DNA of 64,000 bases from Eutypella sp. D-1 (Eukaryota; Ascomycota; Sordariomycetes; Xylariales; Diatrypaceae). The position numbers were made by a program, and so were the translations under genes. The notes below the pieces were generated by a model. The model worked only from the letters and a program-made list of their open reading frames with translations, did no database searches and was not told the DNA's origin. The stretch covers positions 310,001 through 374,000 of the forward strand of contig JAJTTP010000016.1 in assembly GCA_023313575.1 (NCBI GenBank), read 5' to 3'. This document shows, piece after piece, positions 13,401 to 27,650 of the stretch (its first letter is position 1; each line of letters opens with the position of its first letter).

Positions 13401-16400
13401 ATTATTATAAAAGAAAATATTTTTATAATATAATAAAAACCGAAAGTTATATTTTTTAATATAACAAAAAAAAAGTATTATAAAAAACTGATTAATTTGG
13501 CGTATATATTGAAAAATAAAAATAAAACGTTATTTTCGATATTATGCTTTTAAAAAAATACGATATAATTTTTAAATAATTATAACTATATTAGTATAAT
13601 TTATTAATTAATTGGAAAATTAATTAAATAATATTCCTTTATTTTTTAAAAACCGATAATAATTTAAAAGAAATTCTTTTAATATTTAACGGATAATAAA
13701 TACGGGCATAGAAATACGATAAAAACCTTATTAAAAAAATATAACGAATTAAAAAAAAGCATAGAAAAAAAGGATTAAATAAATTATTACGTTTATTTAA
13801 TAATAATTCCGTTTTTTTAATAACATTTAAAAAAGAACGATTATATTATTACGAATACGTAACGTGTTATTATAATATTATTAATACGATAAAATGTTTC
13901 GTAAAAAACTTAAAAACGGATTATTATAATATAATAAATAAAATTACGAAATTATTTTAATAAAAGGAAAAACGTTACGATTTTATAAAATTTATAACTT
14001 TAATAAAATTAAATTTCAAAAGTTACGGGAATATTTTAAAAATAAATTAACGAAAGAATATATTTAATAATTAAAATTATGAACCGAATATTTAATTATA
14101 TTTATATTAGAAAAAAACGGTAAATTACGATTAATAATCATTTACCGATAATTAAATAAAATTATTATAAAAAACCGGATACCGTTATTATTTATTACGG
14201 AAATAAAAAACCGTTTATACGGAACTAAATAATTTATTATTTTAAACCTTAAAGATAAATATTATTATATTAAAATTAAACCCGGAAATAAGTAAAAAAT
14301 AACTTTTAAAACGAAATACAGTTTATTTAAATACTTAATTATACTTTTCAAATTAATTAATATATTAATATCGTTTTAATATATAATTAATTATATTTTA
14401 TAAAAATACTTTAATAATATTTTTATCTATTTAAATTTAAAAAGATAGCATAAAAATATATATATATCATATTATAAATATTATAAAACGTTAACTTATT
14501 AATAAAACCCGAAAAAAGTATATTTTATATATAAAACATAGGATTTTTCGGATATATTATTACCCCCGAATATATTAAAATAAACTTTTAAAAAATTGTA
14601 ATTATTAAGGATTAAAAAGTATTTATTAATATAAAGGAAATTTAAGCCTTTTTCGGCTTAATAAATTATTATCGAAACTTTATATAACGATTTAAATATA
14701 TTATAATATTTTTTACGGAATTAATAAAAAAAGATAAACGGTTTATATAAATTAATAAAGTAAATAAATGTTTTAAAAAGTTAAAAAACGTTATTATTAA
14801 TAAATTAATATTTATTATATACGATTTTAAAAAACCCGTTAAATTAAAAACCGACGTTTCGGACTATATTTTCGAAGCATAAATTAAATAATAAAATAAA
14901 ATAAAATTATATTTTATCGTATTTTATTTTTATAAACTTATTAAAACCGAATTTAAATATTTAATTTACGATAAAAAATTTCTTATTATCGTTAATGTGA
15001 CGGCTGGTCTATTCCTAGCTATTAGTCCAGTTAAAGGGTTTATGTTAATAAAAGTGCTAAGGGTTTTAAATAATAAGTAATCACGTTTAGTAATAATAAA
15101 AAAAAAGGTGCTTTAAATAATTAAGTTATATTATAAGCTAATAAGCTTAAAGATTATTTAAGAAAAAGGTAATAAACGTAGTTATATATTATTTATATCC
15201 TTTATTCTTAATATTAAAATATATGGTTATATTAAATCCTTAAATTGTAACGGATTTAATTAATACTTTTAAATCCATAAATTATAACGGATTTATATAT
15301 AACTTTTTTTATGGCTTTATTAAATATGGCTAATTTATACCTTTATTTTTCCGGTAATACCGTTAACGAATAGGGTTGCTTACCCTATTTGGCTTAATCA
15401 GGCCATAATACGATCTCTCCCCTTTTAGGGTTTTTATCCTTAAAACCTAATTTCCGTGCTTTTACTTATTTTTTATAAGTTTTTTCCGTCCTTATGTTTT
15501 TATCCTTTTTTTTTTTTTTCATTATAATTAATCGTGTTTTTAAATCTTATCGCCGGATTAATTAACGGGAAAATCGTAAAGCCTTTACTTTTTATATTTT
15601 ATTTTTTAAGTTCGAAATTATACCTTATTTTTCCTGTTTTCGTTATAAAAAATAATACGTAATATCTAAAAGTTTTACTTATTATTAAAATTGCATTTTA
15701 TATAAACAGTAATACGATAACTCGGGGATTTTAATTAATTTTTTTTAAAATATCGTTTATAAATAAAATTATTTAAAACGTAAAAAGGTATTAACCGAAA
15801 AATAATTTCTTCGTTTTTAAAAAGAGATAAATAAGGTTATTACGCGTTTTTAATATCTCCGAAAATTATAAGAGTTTTTTCGATATCGTAAGAAAAAAAT
15901 GGTTCGTCGTAATTTTTAATTTTTAAAAAAATTAAAAAAGTTAAAAAAGGAAAAGTATCGGGTAAAAAATACACATCTTATAAGGTTTATTAAAGCGTTA
16001 ATAAATCTTAAGGTTATTTCGGATTTTAATTAATTTAAAATAAATATATCGGGTAATTTTAATTAAGATATTATTTTTATTAACATTTCCGTTAACGTTA
16101 ATAAAAAATTTTTAAAAAGTATTAAACGTTTATTAAGTAATTAACAGGTTTTTATATATTTTCGAAATTATTATATCTTTTTTATTTAATTTTATATTTT
16201 ATTTATCCATCTTTTATTTACATGTTTAAGATTGTTTTTACTTCGTATTTATTTATTTTTATTTCGATATCGTTTCGTCCTATTTTTATAACGTTTATAT
16301 TTATTACGTCTTTAAGTAAGGAAATATAAAAGATTAAATAAATTTTAACTTTTAATAATAAATCCAGTTCGTAATTATTTTCTGATATTTTTTTAATAAT

Positions 16401-18223
16401 TAGGTACGGTCCGATATATTTATAATCGAGTTTTTTATTAAGTTATTTTATCGTAATATTTTTTATAACTAAATAAATTATATCTTTTTCCGAAAAAGTT
16501 AATCCTTTTAACCATTTTTAATTATAATATTTACTTATTCGTTAACGTATAAATTCGAGCTTTTTTTTTATTTTTTTATGCAATTATTTAAATTATTCTA
16601 ATGTTAATATGGTTTAAATATTATTTAGTCCTTTTTTATAAACGTTTCGATAAACGTTTAAAATAAATCCGAAATTAACGTTAATAAATATCGTTTATAT
16701 ACTTTTATAATAAGCTATGTTATAAACTAATTATATAATAAGTAACCACTTTATTTAATTATTTTATTTATAATTAATATATTATTAAAAATAAGTTTTT
16801 AATATTTAATTAGTTCGTTTTATTTATCCGTTTACTTAAGGTTTAAAAGCTGTCGTAAGCTTAAGGTTTAATCTTAATCTTATTATAAAACTTTACTAAA
16901 ATTTCGATACGAATATCGTTCCTTTATCGGAAATAATTTCGAATATAAAACCGTATATCGTTATAATATATCGTAAAAAGATATATGCCATTTATTCCGC
17001 GTCGGTATTTTCGGTATATAAAATAAAATAAAAAAACTTTATAAATCGGTTAACGATTACGAATATATTATTATAACCGTTACGTATTATTAGATTTTTT
17101 AATATTAGTAATTTAATAATAAAGTTAAATATGATAAATTTTTATAATCGTTTATTAATTAATAATAATTATAATTCTCCGTAAGGTTTATATCGTCTTA
17201 TTTTAAATTTTCCATATATATCATATCGTTATCGTATTTATTATATTACTAATTTCATTTTATTAAATATATAAGTCCGTTATAATCGTTTAAAGATTTT
17301 ATAATCTTTTAAATATCCGTATAAAAGATATTTATAAATCTCTTATACTAACTATTTTTATAATTCTCGTAATATTTATAATTTCTTTATTTATTTTTCT
17401 GTTAATAATTCGTTATTATATTATTCGATTTATTTATATAAATTATTTTAAATAATCTTAATAACAGAAATTTATCGTTATTTTAAGTATTTTTCTGGCG
17501 TTTATCGGAATACCGCGTATTTAATTAGTATATACTTTTTTTTTATAATAGGCTGTTTATTAATAACGTTTGCTTATCCGTTCTTTAATCCTTTTTTATA
17601 AATAATAATATAATCGAATTCCGTAAAATATTTGGCGTATCGTAACTATTTTCCGTTAAAGGTTTAAATAATAAAAAAGAATATAATATTTTTATAATCG
17701 GTATAAACTTTAACTTAATACATATTTTTTATAAAATAATATTTAAATTTTTTAAATGCGTTAATAATAATAAAAAATTTTTTATCGTAAATTAAATAAT
17801 TAAATTCGGTTTTAATAAGTTTATAAAAATAAAATACGATAAGGTATAATTTTTATTTTTTATTTTATTATTTAATTTATGCTTTAAAGGTGTAGTTTAA
17901 AACGTCGGTCTTTAATTTAACGGGTTTTTTAAAATCGTATATAATAAGTATTAATTCGTTAATAATAACGTCCTGTAGCTTTTTAAAAGATTTATTTACT
18001 TTATTAATCCATATAAACCGTTTATCCTTTTTTATTAATTCCGTAAAAGGTGTTATAATATGTTTAAATCGTTATATAAATTTCCGATAATAATTTATTA
18101 AACCGAGAAAAGCCTGTATTTTTTTTATATTAATAAGCATTTTTTAATCTTTAATAGTCGCGATTTTTTTAAAATTTATTTTAATATATTTAGGGGTAAT
18201 AATATATCCGAGGAATTCCATTT

Positions 18224-18637
18224 TGTGACGGCTGGTTTATTCCTAACTATTAGTCCAGTCGAGGGGTTTATGTTAATAAGAGTGCTAGGGTTTTAAGTAA
18301 TAAATAATCACGTCTGGTGATAATAAAAAAAAAGGTGCTTTAAGTAACTAAATTATATTATAAGCTAATAAGCTTAAAAACTATTTAAGAAAAAGGTAAT
18401 AAACGTAATTATATATTATTTATATTTTTTATTCCTAATATTAAAATGTGTAATTATATTAAATCTTTAAATCGTGACGGATTTAATTAATACCTTTAAA
18501 TCTATGGATTATAACGGATTTATATATGGCTTTTTTTATAGCTTATTAAATGTGGCTGGCTTACGTTTTTATTCTTCCGGCAGTACCGCTAACGAATAAG
18601 GTTACCAGCCCCCACTTGGCCTAGTCAGGCCATAACA
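18224..18637. mobile_element. Solo LTR C, nested in element B
   Basis: 414 bp, TGTGACGGCTGG to GGCCATAACA. The target duplication is CATTT at 18219-18223 and TATTT at 18638-18642, differing by one C-to-T transition. The uninterrupted pre-insertion site is preserved in element K near 45531, confirming the boundaries. Confidence 0.93.
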
Positions 18638-21594
18638 TATTTCCTATATATAAAATACACTTTTTTCGGGTTCTATTAATAAATTAACGTTTTATAATAT
18701 TTATAATACTTTATATATATATTCTTTATGCTATTCCTTTAATTCCGAATAAATAAAGATATCGTTAAGATAATAAACGACGAAAACATTAAAATATTTT
18801 CGTAAAACGTAATTAATTATGCGTTAAAACGATATTAATACGTTAATTAATCCGAAAAATATAACTAAATACTCGAATAAGCCGTATTTTATTTTAAAAA
18901 CTGTTTTTTACTTATTTCCGGGTTTAATTTTAATATAATAATACTTATCCTTAAAATTTAAAGTAATAAATTATTTAACTCCGTATAAACGGTTTTTTAT
19001 CTTAATAATAAATAATAACGGTATTCGGTTTTTAATAATAATTTTATTTAATTATCGATAATCGATTATTAATCGTAATTTGCCGTTTTTTTTAAGTATA
19101 AATATAATAAAGTATTTTATTAATAATTTTAATCGTTAAATATATCCTTTTATTAACTTATTTTTAAGGTATTTTCGTAATTTTTTAAATTCGATTTCGT
19201 TAAGGTTATAAATTTTATGGAATCGTAACGTCTTTTTTTTTATAAAGATAATCTTATGATTTTATTTATTACGATTTAATAATCTTTTTTTAAATTTTTC
19301 GCGAAATATTTTATCGTATTAATAATATTATAATAATACGTTACGTATTCGTAATATCGTCGTATTTTCTTTTTTTAAAATATTATTAAAAAAGCGGAAT
19401 CGTTATCGGATAAATATAATAATTCGTTTAATCCTTTTTTCGTATCCTTTTTTTTTAATTCGTTATATTCCTTTTAATAAAATTTTTATTATATCCTTAT
19501 ACCCGTACTTATTATTTATTAAGTATTAAGATTTTTTTTTAAGTTATTATCGGTCTTTAAAAGATAAAGGAATATTATTTAACCAATTTTTTAATTAATC
19601 GATAAATTATATTAATACAGCTATAGTTATTTAAAGATTATATCGTATCTTTTTAAAAGCATAATATCGAAAATAACGTTTTATTTTTATTTTTCAATAT
19701 ATACGTTAAATTAATCGGTTTCTCGTAATACTTTTTTTTCGTCGTATTAAAAATATAACCTTCGGCTTTTATTATGTTATAAAAATATTATTTCTTTTTT
19801 TATAATAATTATAACTTATTACATAATTTCGGGGTTATATAATTATTTTCGGCTCCGTTATTTATTATAACGGTATATTAATTATCCTTAACCTTTATTT
19901 GTATTATAATATATCCGTATCGTTTTTAAACTTTTAAAATAGCTCGTAAATATCGTATTACATTTTTAAGCCTTATAATACCGCTTTATGGCCTTAGTAT
20001 AAACGGCTTTACTATTTTAAATTTTTACCGTAAATTTATACGGCGTTGTATAAGTTATTATAATATTTTTCCTTATTAATTTTTTTTTATATATACGGTT
20101 ATTTTTTTATTATTAAATTTTTATAAAAATGTTTAAAGCTAATTTTATTAAAGGTTATTTTTTTTAATAAATTTTTAAACGTGTATAAATCGGTATTTAA
20201 TAATTTATTTTTTTAATATCGGATTTTGTATTTTTATTATTCGATCTCGTTCCGGATCTTTATAGCTTTTAACGTTTAATATATATATTCGTTATAATAA
20301 CATATTTAATATCCTCCGGGGTAAAATATCTTTTTTAACCACTTTTATTCGTACGGTACGTAATTATAATAGCGCCGAATTTCCTTATACTATCGTTAAT
20401 CGGTTTCGTTTTTTTCCTGTTATAAAAAATCGAATCTTTTTTTAACTATTTATTTAATTCGGTTAATAATACCGATTTTTCGTTCCTTATATTAATAATA
20501 TTCGTATTTTTAACAGTTAATAAAATACTTTAAAAAATACGGCGTCCGAATTTAAATTTTTTAATTAATAAATTTATCCCAGTTATAAAGCTATTATAAA
20601 TAAATTTTAAACCGTTACTTTTTAAAACGTTATTAAAATCGTTTAACGTAAATATTATATATTTCTTTTAATTTATAATTTTATCGTTTTTTAAACTAAT
20701 TAATTAATTGTTTTAATTTTTTTTTTTTTACGAAATAAATTTCCGTAAAAACTTTTTTTTTATCGTTATTAAAGTATTCGTTTTATTATTATTAACGTTA
20801 TCGTTTTATAACGGCTTAAATTAATTATTTAGTTTTTTATAATCTTTATTAATAAATATTATTATCCGAATATACGTAACGGATTATTCCGAACGTTTTT
20901 TTACCGGCAAAAGGTTACTTTTTTTCGGGTACAGGTTTTTAATTTATATTTTACTTAAATCTTTTACATTTTTTTTTAAAATATTTTATCTTATTATAAT
21001 TATAACATTTAATTTATTGCTTATCTTTTCGTATCATATTAAATAATATTAATCCTGGTACCGTCCCGTAAAATATATCGGTAAGCTTTTAATTTTAATT
21101 TTTATTATTCTGGTATTTTTTAAATTTTTTAAGTATATAATATCCTTTTTTTTCTTAACGTTATTTAAATTATTTATTATCGATTTTAATTATTAAAGTA
21201 ATAAATTTATCGAAAACATTTAATTTATTTTATATAATAATTTCATTTTTAACCGAGTTTTTAAATCCTTAATAAAACGTATCGATAAAGGATTTGTTAT
21301 TAACTTAATTTATTTTAATAATAAATTATTTAAATTACGCGGTATACGTATAAGCTGCTTTTTTTTATTTAAAGGTTAAAAGTTATTACGTAACGGCTCG
21401 GGCTTTATCCGGATTTCCGTAATTAGCTTTTACTTTTTCCTCGAAATTTTTATATTTTTCGAAAAAGTATTTAATTTCCGTAAATCTTTCTTTTTCTTTT
21501 ATTTTTACGAAGGCATTTAAAATGGGTTTAAACCATTAAATTATCCCCCCGGTAAAATATAAAACGATATTAAGAATTTTATCCGTTTCCGTAA

Positions 21595-22009
21595 TGTGAC
21601 GGCTGGTCTATTCCTAACTATTAGTCCAGTCGAGGGATTTATGTTAGCAGGAGTGCTGGGGGTTTTAAGTAATAAGTAGTTACGTTTAGTGATAATAAAA
21701 AGAAAGGTGTTTTAGGTAATTAAGTTATATTATAAGCTGATAAGTTTAAAGATTATTTAAGAGAGAGGTAATAAGCATAGCTATATATTATTTATATCTT
21801 TTATTCCTGATACTGGAATGTGTAGTTATGTTAAATCCTTGGATCGTAACGGATCTAATTAATACCTTTGGATTTATGGATCATAACGGATCCATGTGTA
21901 GCTTTTTTTATGGCTTATTAAATGTGGCTGGCTTACGTTTTTATTTTTCCGGCAGTACCGCTAACGAGTAGGGTTACCAGCCCCCACTTGGCCTAGTCAG
22001 GCCATAATA
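21595..22009. mobile_element. Solo LTR D, nested in element B
   Basis: 415 bp, TGTGACGGCTGG to GGCCATAATA, flanked by the perfect duplication CGTAA (21590-21594 and 22010-22014). It is among the least mutated LTRs in the window, keeping CCAGCCCCCACTTGG and many CpA/TpG. It must therefore have inserted after most RIP of its host. Confidence 0.93.
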
Positions 22010-25000
22010 CGTAATATATATATAACGTTATTAATATAAATAAGTTATAGCTATAATAAGAAAAAATCGCATAAAGGTAATATTATTATAAGGTTTAAAT
22101 TTTTTAAACTTAAATTTAACGGGTATAACCTTTTAATTCGTAAATATAGTTATTATTTACTTAATTTATTCGATTCGTTTAAGTAATTATTAAATAACCT
22201 GTTAAAAGTTTTAGCTTAAAAAAAACATAATATCGGATATTATTTAAAGCTGATAATATTATTAAATAAAAGCTTATAACGTATAACGGCTGGTTTATTC
22301 CTAATTATTAATCCAGTTAAAAGGTTTATATTAATAAAAGTATTAAAGGTTTTAAGTAATAAATAATTACGTTTAATGATAATAAAAAAAAAATGCTTTA
22401 AGTAATTAAGTTATATTATAAACTAATAAGCTTAAAAACTATTTAAAAAAAAGGTAATAAACGTAATTATATATTATTTATATCCTTTATTCCTAACATT
22501 AAAATATATGGTTATATTAAATCCTTAAATCGTAACGGATCTAACTAATACCTTTAAATCTATGGATCATGACGGATCCATATATAGCTTTTTTTATGGC
22601 TTTGTTAAATATAGCTGGCTTATGCCTTTATTCTTCCGGTAATACCGTTAACGAATAGGGTTGCCTGCCCCACTTGGCCTAATCAGGCCATAACAGTTAA
22701 CGTATTTAAAAAATTTAAATATTAGTTTATATTAATTATAAAAATATTATATATTTTTTTATTACTTAAATCTTTAACGGAAAATAGTTATAATACGTTA
22801 AATATTTTACGGAATTCGATTATATTATTATTTATAAAAAAGGATTAAGAAACGGATAAGTAAATGTTATTAATAAATAACTTATTATAAAAACAAATAT
22901 ATTAATTAAATTCACTGTATTCCGATAAATATTAAAAAATCTTTTAAGATAATGATAAATTATTATTATTAAAATTATTTAAAATAACTTATATAAGTAA
23001 ATCGAATAATATAATAACAAATTATTAATAAAGAAATAAATAAAAAAGCTATAAATATTATAAAAATTATAAAAATAATTAATATAAAATATTTACGAAT
23101 ATCCTTTATATAAATACTTAAAAGATTATAAAATCTTTAAACAATTATAACGGATTTACGTATTTAATAAAATAAAATTAGTAATATAATAAATACGATA
23201 ACGATATAAACTTTACGGAAACTTATAACTATTATTAATTAATAAACGATTATAAAAGTTTATTATATTTAATTTTATTATTAAATTACCGATATTAACA
23301 ATTTAATAACACGTAACGGTTATAATAACATATTCGTAATTATTAACCGATTTATAACGTTTTTTTATTTTATTTTATATAACGAAAACACCGATATAAA
23401 ATAAATAGTATATATTTTTTTACAATATATTATAATAATATATAACTTTATATTCGAAATTATTTCCGATAAAGAAATAACATTTATATCGAAATTTTAA
23501 TACAACCTTATTATAAAATTAAAATTAAACCTTAAGTAATTAAATAAATAAAACGAATTAATTAAATATTAAAAACTTATTTTCGATAATATATTAATTA
23601 TAAATAAAATAATTAAATAAAATAATTATTTATTACATAATTAGCTTATAATATAATTTATTATAAAAATATATAAACAATATTTATTAACGCTAATTTC
23701 GGATTTACCCCGGACGTTTACCGAAATGCTTATAAAAAAGAATTAAATAATATTAAAATTATATTAACGTTAAAATAATTTAAATAATTATATAAAAAAA
23801 TAAAAACAAAATTTAAATTTATACGTTAATAAATAAACATATATTATAATTAAAAAAGATTAAAGAAATTAATTCTTTCGGAAAGAAATATAATTTATTT
23901 AATTATATAAAATATTATAATAAAACGATTTAATAAAAAACTCGATTATAAGTATATCGGATTATATTTAATTATTAAAAAAATATTAAAAAATAATTAC
24001 GAATTAAACTTATTATTAAAAATTAAAATTTATTTAATTTTTTATATTTCTTTATTTAAGAACGTAACGGATATAAGCGTTATAAAAATAAAACAAAATA
24101 ACGTCGAAATAAAAGTAAATAAATACGAAATAAAAAAGATTTAAACGTATAAATAAAAAATGGACGGATAAAATATAAAGCTAAATAAAAGAAATATAAT
24201 AATTTCGAAAATATATAAAAACCCGTTAAATACTTAATAAACGTTTAATACTTTTTAAAAGGTTTTTATTAACGTCGACGAAAACGTTAATAAAAATAAT
24301 ATTTTAATTAAAATTACCCGATATATTTATTTTAAATTAATTAAATTCCGAAATAACTTTAAAATTTATAAACGTTTTAATAAATTTTATAAAACGCATA
24401 TCTTTTATTCGATACTTTTCCGTTTTTAACTTTTTTAATTTTTATAAATTATTAATATTATAAAAAACCGCTTTTATTATTTTTTTATATTATATATATT
24501 TGAAACGGTAAAAATAACGTAATTTTATATTAACCGTATTAGCTTTTTCTTTTATAACTTTTAGCTTTAATTTTAATTTACGATATTAAAATATAACTTT
24601 TTATAATTGCTCCGGATTAAGCCCGGATATATCGTATTAATTTCGGTTATAATAAATATATAATAAATAATAAAAAAATCAAAGTTAAAAACTTTATATT
24701 TTAATCGATAACGTTTATAATAAAAATAAAGTGTTATATTAACCGGATCGGATAATAAAACTGCTGTAAAAAAGGAATTACGTTAAAAGGTTTTACGTTA
24801 AAATAAAGGAGTTACGCGTTTAAAAATCGATTTATTAATATAATTAAATATAATAAAAAGGATATAAAAAAAATACTTACGGTAAAAAAGGAATAAAAAT
24901 AATAAGTTTTAAAGATAAAAACTTTAAAAAAGGAAAAATCGTATTATAACCTGGTTAAGTTATTAAGTTTAAATAAGATTAACATAAATAATTTTTAATT

Positions 25001-25370
25001 ATAATATTAAAAAAACAAATCACGATAAAATAAGCTATATTTAAGTTACGTAATAAAAAAGATAGCTAAAATAACTAATTATTTTAATGATTTAAAATAA
25101 TTAAAGTAATTAGCTATTTTAACGATTTAATATTTAATATTATATTCCGTTATTAAGAATAAAAGATATAAATAGTATATAATTATATTTATTACTTTTT
25201 TTTAAAATAATCTTTAAACTTACCAGCTTATAATATAACTTAATTACTTAAAATATTATTATTATTATTATTAAACGTGATTACTTATTACTTAAAACCT
25301 TTAATACCTTTATTAATATAAACCCCTTGATTAAATTAATAGTTAAAAATAAACCGGCCGTTATATAAAA

Positions 25371-27083
25371 TTAATATAATTATTTTTATTAAAGGCTTTA
25401 ATTTTAAATATTTAATCGGGTATAAATTTATTAATAACAGCTTCCGAAAATACTTTTAAAAAAATAAAATATATAAAATAATTTAAACTTTTTTTATAAT
25501 ATAAATAACTTAACATTTTAACGAAAATATTTCGATTTTTTAAATAAAATAAATAAGTATAAAAGTTAAATTAAATTTAAAAAGCGTATTTATTTAAATT
25601 AAAAACTTTTATTACGCGGCTAATAATTTTTAAATTTTTAATTTTTTTAAATAATTATTATTATTATATAATCGTTATATGGTATAAAGATTTTATCAGG
25701 TTCCGATTTAGTTTTAAAACTAACATTATGTTTTTTATATTCGGTAATACGGGCCTTTTTTTATAATTATAAAATATTATTTTATTAAGGTTTAAGTTTA
25801 AATTATAAATTTTACTTAAGCTTAGCGCTTTTTTTAAAGCTTTTATATTTATTTTTATAATAACCTTTTTTACCGTAATTAAAATATTTAATTTACGATT
25901 TATTTTTCGGAATCTTATTAACGGTATTAACTTATTACTTTTTTTTAACTTTATTCTTTTTAAAGTTTTATCTTTTTTTTTTTAAATTCGGTTAAATCCG
26001 GATCCTTTTTTTTCGAGATACCGTTTAAAAGTTTATTAATTATAAAAAATAACTTATTTCACGTAATTATTAAATTTTTTAAACCTTTTAATTTTATTAA
26101 GCTTATTTTTAATTTAAAATTTTAAACCGTTATAATATAATTTAAAAGAAACTGCTTTTAAAAATTTAATTTTAATAATAAGTTATTTAAAAACCGTAAT
26201 ATAATCGGCCGTTAATTTAATTTAAATTAATAAATAAAATTATCGGTTAACGTTTCGGGTTTTATTAAAATTTCCGAATATAATTTAAAAAGCGGTCGTA
26301 AAAGTATCGAAATTATTAAAAAGATTTTAAATTTTTTTAACTTTATTTTTTTAAAAAATATATTTAAAAAAAAAAGGTTTATATTAAATTAAAGCTTTAT
26401 TAATAAAACATTATTTTACCGTTATAACTTTTTTTATATTATTATCGAAAAAGTAATCGAAAAAGTTAAAATAAACCGTTAATTAAATAAAAAAACCGTT
26501 TAAAGTTTTAATGTTTTTTTTATATTTTTAAAAAGCTGTAGTTTTAAATTAAAATTAAAACGTTTTATTGTTATTTTTAAAATTTTTATCGTTTAAGTTA
26601 TTTTTTAAATCGTCGTTCCGCTCCGGGGGTTTATTATTTTAAGTATTAATTTAATATTTTTAATCGTTATTTTTTAAATCCTTGTTTTTGTTATTTTTTA
26701 AATCCTTGTTTTTGTTATTTTTTAAACCGTCGTTTAAATCTTTATTATCGTTTTTTAACTCGTTATTAAATTAATAATTCTTTTATAGCTATTATTTAAA
26801 AAGTACCGTTTACGATAACTTAAAAAAGCTTAATTATTATTAAAAGGTATTTAATTTAAATATCGGTTTTTAAGTTTACGTTTTATTAAAAAGGTTCTTA
26901 TTAATTTTTATTGCTTAAAAAGTTAATAATAACTTTTAAAGTTAAAAAGGTTTTTAAAAATTATTAATAAAAAAACGTTAAAAAGATTTTTTAAAAGTTA
27001 AACTTTTAATTTAAAGTTTTATTAACGTATTAATAAGTTTTAATATATTTTTTATTAAAAATAAATATAAATTTAAAAATAAC
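25371..27083. other. Internal remnant of element O, right part
   Basis: RIP-degraded DNA without intact frames. It contains a 24-bp tandem repeat at 26667-26714 (two full copies plus a partial third) that stays open on the minus strand. The 24-bp period, a multiple of three, suggests a former protein repeat. Confidence 0.5.
26667..26726 (-). repeat. 24-bp tandem repeat inside element O
   Basis: Two identical 24-bp units plus a partial third. Read on the minus strand each unit gives NNKNKDLK. It is probably a remnant of a charged repeat in a structural (gag-like) protein; function unproven. Confidence 0.6.
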
Positions 27084-27088
27084 TTTTT

Positions 27089-27517
27089 GTTATGACCGGT
27101 CGGGCCATTGGGCCTAATGGGGTTAACACAGTAAGAAAAGATCTTTAACTTAAGTTTTAAAAAAAAAGATAGCCACATTAAAGTAAGCCATATGCGCTAT
27201 ACGATTAAGAAGGATCGGTTAGATCGGTAATAATTTTAACGATGTTAAATCGTTATATTCGGATACGATTTTAACGATCTAATAACAGTTATATATTTTA
27301 ATGTTAGGAATAAAGGATATAAATAATATATAACTACGTTTATTACCTTTTTTTTAAATAATTTTTAAACTTATTAGCTTATAATATAACTTAATTATTT
27401 AAAGTATTTTTTTTTTATTATCACCAGACGTAACTATTTATTACTTAAAACCCCAGCACTTTTGCTAACATAAACCCCTCGACTGGACTAATAATTAGGA
27501 ATAGACTAGCCGTTACA
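27089..27517. mobile_element. Solo LTR H
   Basis: 429 bp in the orientation opposite to E-G: starts TGTTATGACCGG, ends CTAGCCGTTACA. Flanks are TTTTT (27084-27088) and CTTTT (27518-27522), a target duplication differing by one C-to-T. Same end module as F, I, M and N. Confidence 0.88.
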
Positions 27518-27650
27518 CTTTTCCGGGGATTTGTTTTCGTTATTTAAAGGTAATAAGTATTATATTTTTATAATATCGTTATTATATTTTAATATATTTT
27601 AATTAAGCAAATAGTTTTTTTTCCGTCCTTTAATTAAAAAACGATTAAAA

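Larger units (their letters stand above)
14996..22695 (-). mobile_element. Element B: Ty3/Gypsy retrotransposon nested inside A, containing solo LTRs C and D
   Basis: LTRs at 14996-15410 and 22282-22695 are flanked by GTTAA (14991-14995 and 22696-22700). Coding sense is minus: integrase and chromodomain-like remnants lie near 15950-16330, reverse transcriptase in the middle and gag towards 22270. A purine tract (AAAAGGGGAGAGATCG in coding sense) abuts the left LTR, as expected for the plus-strand primer of reverse transcription. Subtracting C and D gives about 6.86 kb, matching element K (6.82 kb), with which it is collinear. Many stop codons; dead. Confidence 0.92.
10940..25365 (+). mobile_element. 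Element A: Ty3/Gypsy retrotransposon, full length, RIP-degraded, split by element B
   Basis: LTRs at 10940-11365 and 24942-25365 are flanked by the target duplication TAAAA (10935-10939 and 25366-25370). Coding sense is plus. Reverse transcriptase remnants lie around 14200-14460. An RNase H stretch reading as YDKKFLIIVN stops at 14995 and resumes at 22701 (VFKKFKYYL), exactly across the insertion of element B. The integrase and a degraded C-terminal region follow to about 24240. Without B and its 5-bp duplication, A is about 6.7 kb, a normal Gypsy length. No frame is intact. Confidence 0.92.

Noticed and set aside
14996..18637. Interpreting the LTRs at 14996 and 18224 as a pair bounding one element
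   Set aside because: Their flanking duplications differ (GTTAA versus CATTT), and the copy at 18224 sits in an empty site preserved in element K, so it is a separate solo LTR.
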